A stretch of 7,341 bases of DNA from an uncultured Treponema sp. (GTDB lineage Bacteria; Spirochaetota; Spirochaetia; Treponematales; Treponemataceae): NCBI GenBank assembly GCA_947176045.1, contig CAMWPF010000065.1, forward strand, positions 1 to 7,341. Direction: 5' to 3'. The notes under the pieces were generated by a model. The model saw only the letters and a program-made list of their open reading frames with translations, was not told the origin of the DNA and made no database searches. A program made the position numbers and the translations under genes. Of the stretch, positions 5,482-7,341 are shown piece after piece (the stretch's first letter is position 1; each line of letters starts with the position of its first letter).

Positions 5482-6822
5482 ATGCTTGTATCGTTTTCCT
5501 GCGGGAATTTCTTGTCGTATGATTCCGTCCAGACGCTCAGCCTGAAGGCGGCAAAAAAGCTCCGCACCAAAAAGGAGCACCTCTTCTGCTCAAAGACTGC
5601 CGGAAACGTCCTGAAATTCGCCGCGCTGTACGGCGCGAACAGCGCGGGAAAGTCGAATTTCTTCAAGGCGATGAACGTAGTGCGGAGCTTCATCCTCACC
5701 GGCCGCCTTGCCCCGAATTCCGCGGAGCTGCACTGTCGCATAAAAAGGCAGAACGGCAGGAAGCCGTCCTTTTTTGAAATCTGCTTCCTTATGGACGGAG
5801 TTCCGTACACATATGGAATGAACATCGACATGCAGCGCAAGATTGTCGTCTCCGAATGGCTGTTCTTTACGAACGGCGGGGAGCAGCAGCTGCTGTTCAA
5901 AAAGGAAGGCGCTGACTCCGGCATAGAATTCGGTCCGGAGCTTGCCGGCTGCAAAGAGCTTCAGCTCCTTGCGAATGTCTTTTCCGGCGGCGAAAGCCCG
6001 TTCCTGTACTGCGTGAACCACAACACAAAGTCGTTCTATGACAAGAATCCCGAGGCAAACATTCTGCGGACGGTCTTTGAATGGTTCGCCCTGCATTTTG
6101 AGGTCATCTACCCGGAGCAGCCGATAAGCGACACCGCCCTCCTCGGCGACTCCGCCTCGCTGAAGGAGTACGCGGACTTCCTGCATATGTTTGGAACAGG
6201 AATCGTCGGCATAGAGAAGGAAGAAGTGAGCGAGGACAAGGTGAAGTCAAGCATTTCTGCTGCCGACCGGGCGAACATGGAGTTTCGGATGAATGTAGTC
6301 CGGATGAACAACCTCTTGAGCAAAGAAAAGCGGGAATGGTCGGCGGTCATACGCAATAGAACGAATATTTTTACCATAAAAATGGACAGGAGCGGCAGCA
6401 TCAGGTACTATGTGCTGAAATTCATCCATCAATATGGAGACGAGAAGGTCGCATACGAGATGCGCCGTGAAAGCGACGGCACGTACCGGCTGTTCCAGCT
6501 GCTTGACGTCCTTATGACGGCAAAAGACAAGGTGTTCGTCATCGACGAGATAAGCCGCTGCATGCACCCGCTTCTGACCATCAAATTCGTGGAGACGTTC
6601 CTGCGCCTTGCGGCGGAGCGCACCGTGCAGCTTGTCGTAACGACGCACGAAACGCGCCTTATGAAGCACGAGTTCCTGCGCCGCGACGAGGTGTGGCTGT
6701 GCGAGAACGACGAGGGCACCTCAAGGCTCTACAGCCTTGACGAAAAGCAGGTGCGCATAGACAAAGTTATGGACGAGAACTACATGGAAGGAACCTTCGG
6801 CGGAATCCCGAGGCTGGGATAA
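5482..6822 (+). CDS. AAA15-family (COG1106) ATP-binding protein, SMC/ABC-type ATPase
   Basis: A 446-residue cytoplasmic ATPase. It opens with the family's typical MLVSFSCGNFLSYDS strand-turn. The motifs are Walker A GANSAGKS (51-58), an ABC-signature-like element ESDGTYRLF (330-338), Walker B VFVIDE (351-356, D355/E356) with the following HP (362-363), and the switch His in TTHE (387-390). The C-terminus carries the RRDEVWLCEN (400-409) and FGGIPRLG (439-446) blocks usual for COG1106, so the protein looks complete and intact. ATG 5482 is chosen because GCGGAGG ends 4 nt before it and homologues begin with this motif; a TTG at 5443 would add 13 unlikely residues. The family is often encoded with an RloB nuclease-like partner and is found in restriction and defence loci. 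No such partner follows here. A defence role is inference from family context. Confidence 0.9.
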   Translation: MLVSFSCGNFLSYDSVQTLSLKAAKKLRTKKEHLFCSKTAGNVLKFAALYGANSAGKSNFFKAMNVVRSFILTGRLAPNSAELHCRIKRQNGRKPSFFEICFLMDGVPYTYGMNIDMQRKIVVSEWLFFTNGGEQQLLFKKEGADSGIEFGPELAGCKELQLLANVFSGGESPFLYCVNHNTKSFYDKNPEANILRTVFEWFALHFEVIYPEQPISDTALLGDSASLKEYADFLHMFGTGIVGIEKEEVSEDKVKSSISAADRANMEFRMNVVRMNNLLSKEKREWSAVIRNRTNIFTIKMDRSGSIRYYVLKFIHQYGDEKVAYEMRRESDGTYRLFQLLDVLMTAKDKVFVIDEISRCMHPLLTIKFVETFLRLAAERTVQLVVTTHETRLMKHEFLRRDEVWLCENDEGTSRLYSLDEKQVRIDKVMDENYMEGTFGGIPRLG

Positions 6823-6842
6823 AAAAAGGAGGGGGCTTGATA

Positions 6843-6932
6843 ATGCGTATTACACGTGTTATTGTAAAACCTATGAAGAAAGGCATGAAAAACATGCCGA
6901 AACAGCACAGGCGATACAGGTGCAGCCTATAA
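6843..6932 (+). pseudogene. 29-codon basic stub after the ATPase gene, possibly the truncated start of a partner gene
   Basis: ATG 6843 is preceded by AAAGGAGG ending 10 nt upstream and lies 20 bp after the ATPase stop, as expected for a second operon gene. The frame encodes a very basic peptide (MRITRVIVKPMKKG and onward, rich in Lys/Arg) and stops at 6930-6932, where the sequence turns AT-rich. It matches no family I know and does not look like the start of RloB. It could be a truncated partner, a real small basic protein, or chance. It overlaps the 3' end of the minus-strand gene at 6871-7125, so at most one of the two is likely to be fully functional. Confidence 0.3.
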
Positions 6933-7125
6933 TCTGATTTTTCTGAAGCTGCGGAAGATGGTAAAAACTGTTTCCAAAATCAACCGATTTGAATACTACA
7001 TCTAAAATATCTTCAAGCTGATTTGACTTTTCCAGCCTTCCCAAACTCTTAAAAACATCAGATTCTTTTTTCAAGCATTCCGCAAATGCATCATTATCGC
7101 TATATTGAGGAAAACTGATATTCAT
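6871..7125 (-). CDS. Small protein of unknown function (84 residues)
   Basis: An 84-codon frame from ATG 7125 to a TAG at 6871, with a near-consensus promoter 44 bp upstream and an AAGGATGG-type ribosome-binding site. I do not recognise the family. The first two thirds are acidic and probably alpha-helical (ECLKKESDVFKSLGRLEKSN near 17-36, EDILDVVFKSVDF near 38-50). The last 20 residues are different in character: small, hydrophobic and Cys-rich (four Cys in IGCTCIACAVSACFSC). That change falls where GC content rises toward the ATPase gene, so the C-terminus may be a fusion product after a rearrangement. No secretion signal is seen at the N-terminus. Base composition is unlike the genes to the left. 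Confidence 0.5.
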   Translation of the reverse strand: MNISFPQYSDNDAFAECLKKESDVFKSLGRLEKSNQLEDILDVVFKSVDFGNSFYHLPQLQKNQIIGCTCIACAVSACFSCLSS

Positions 7126-7311
7126 AATTCTTACCCATCCTTCATAAAATAAAAGTATATTGATATATAGTATAGCAAAAGATATCTAACAAGTCAAATA
7201 TGCTTCGCTTGTCATGATCTGAAAAATGATATATTTTTACGTAAAAACGAATTGCTAGGCAATAAAAAGGAAAAATAGTGCTAATTTTCTTCCAATTGTT
7301 CATATCCCCCT
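7126..7311. other. AT-rich intergenic sequence
   Basis: No convincing gene on either strand. Besides the promoter at 7169-7197, it contains a perfect 14-bp palindrome TTTTTACGTAAAAA at 7234-7247, which could be a regulator binding site. GC content over 7141-7320 is 48 of 180 bases. Confidence 0.5.
7169..7197 (-). promoter_or_regulatory. Sigma-70 promoter of the small minus-strand gene
   Basis: On the minus strand TTGACT (7197-7192) is followed by 17 nt and TATACT (7174-7169), giving 10 of 12 consensus matches. It points at the start codon at 7125 and supports that frame being a real gene. Chance matches are more likely in such AT-rich DNA. Confidence 0.6.
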
Positions 7312-7339
7312 ATTACAAGTTAATAAAAAACACTATAAT
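7312..7339 (+). promoter_or_regulatory. Possible promoter reading out of the right edge
   Basis: ATTACA (7312-7317, 4 of 6 matches), 16 nt, then a perfect TATAAT (7334-7339). It would fire to the right into sequence not shown. The strong -10 box is the main support, and AT-rich DNA makes chance matches common. Confidence 0.35.
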
Positions 7340-7341
7340 AC

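Noticed and set aside
5376..6186. Minus-strand frames of 192 and 198 codons opposite the ATPase gene
   Set aside because: Shadows of the AAA15 gene, whose Walker A, signature, Walker B and switch motifs are all in the plus frame.
6843..6932. The downstream stub as the start of RloB
   Set aside because: RloB proteins have an early acidic, TOPRIM-like EGxxTE element. The visible 29 residues show nothing of the kind.
1..7341. tRNA, rRNA, transposase genes or complete insertion sequences
   Set aside because: I saw no cloverleaf-like sequence, rRNA-like segment, transposase motif or terminal inverted repeats in any part of the window.

Overview
The window reads as accessory or envelope-gene sequence from a host-associated spirochaete, most likely a Treponema. 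This is an inference. It rests on the HU-like/DUF4469 two-domain protein (a family I know mainly from Bacteroidetes and treponemes), on moderate GC content, and on the type of YidC-sulfatase fusion present. I cannot name a species.

Layout, left to right. (1) Positions 1-4017 hold a two-gene operon on the minus strand. It is transcribed from a 920-residue membrane protein (4017 to 1255) into a CDP-glycerol glycerophosphotransferase-like protein that starts at 1258 and runs off the left edge. The two genes overlap in ATGA. The 920-residue protein joins a YidC/Oxa1 insertase core to a complete LtaS/EptA-like membrane phosphotransferase of the alkaline-phosphatase superfamily. (2) Positions 4018-4274 are non-coding. 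They hold a probable promoter for that operon, seven perfect copies of an 8-bp tandem repeat in the predicted 5' leader, and a strong intrinsic terminator for the preceding gene. (3) Positions 4275-5048 (minus) encode a DNA-binding HU-like protein with a C-terminal Ig-like DUF4469 domain. It has a near-consensus promoter about 270 bp upstream, a leader of about 260 nt, and ATCGAA-type repeats on both sides of the promoter. (4) Positions 5482-6822 (plus) encode an AAA15-family (COG1106) ATPase of the SMC/ABC type. The operon partner often seen with this family (RloB) is not present. (5) Positions 6823-7341 are abruptly AT-rich. I counted 27% GC at 7141-7320 against 62% GC at 6541-6720. This stretch holds a 29-codon plus-strand stub with a strong ribosome-binding site, a small 84-residue minus-strand gene of unknown function with a good promoter, and a possible outward promoter at the right edge.

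Functionally, genes 1 and 2 look like one envelope-polymer module. A cytoplasmic, membrane-anchored glycerophosphotransferase is coupled to a periplasm-facing phosphotransferase or phosphodiesterase that carries its own YidC-like core. The two could build or modify a glycerophosphate-bearing glycolipid. The YidC core has Asn where insertases usually carry the groove Arg, so it may no longer act as a general insertase. The AAA15 ATPase and the AT-rich tail look like a separate, mobile or eroded cassette next to the HU-like gene.
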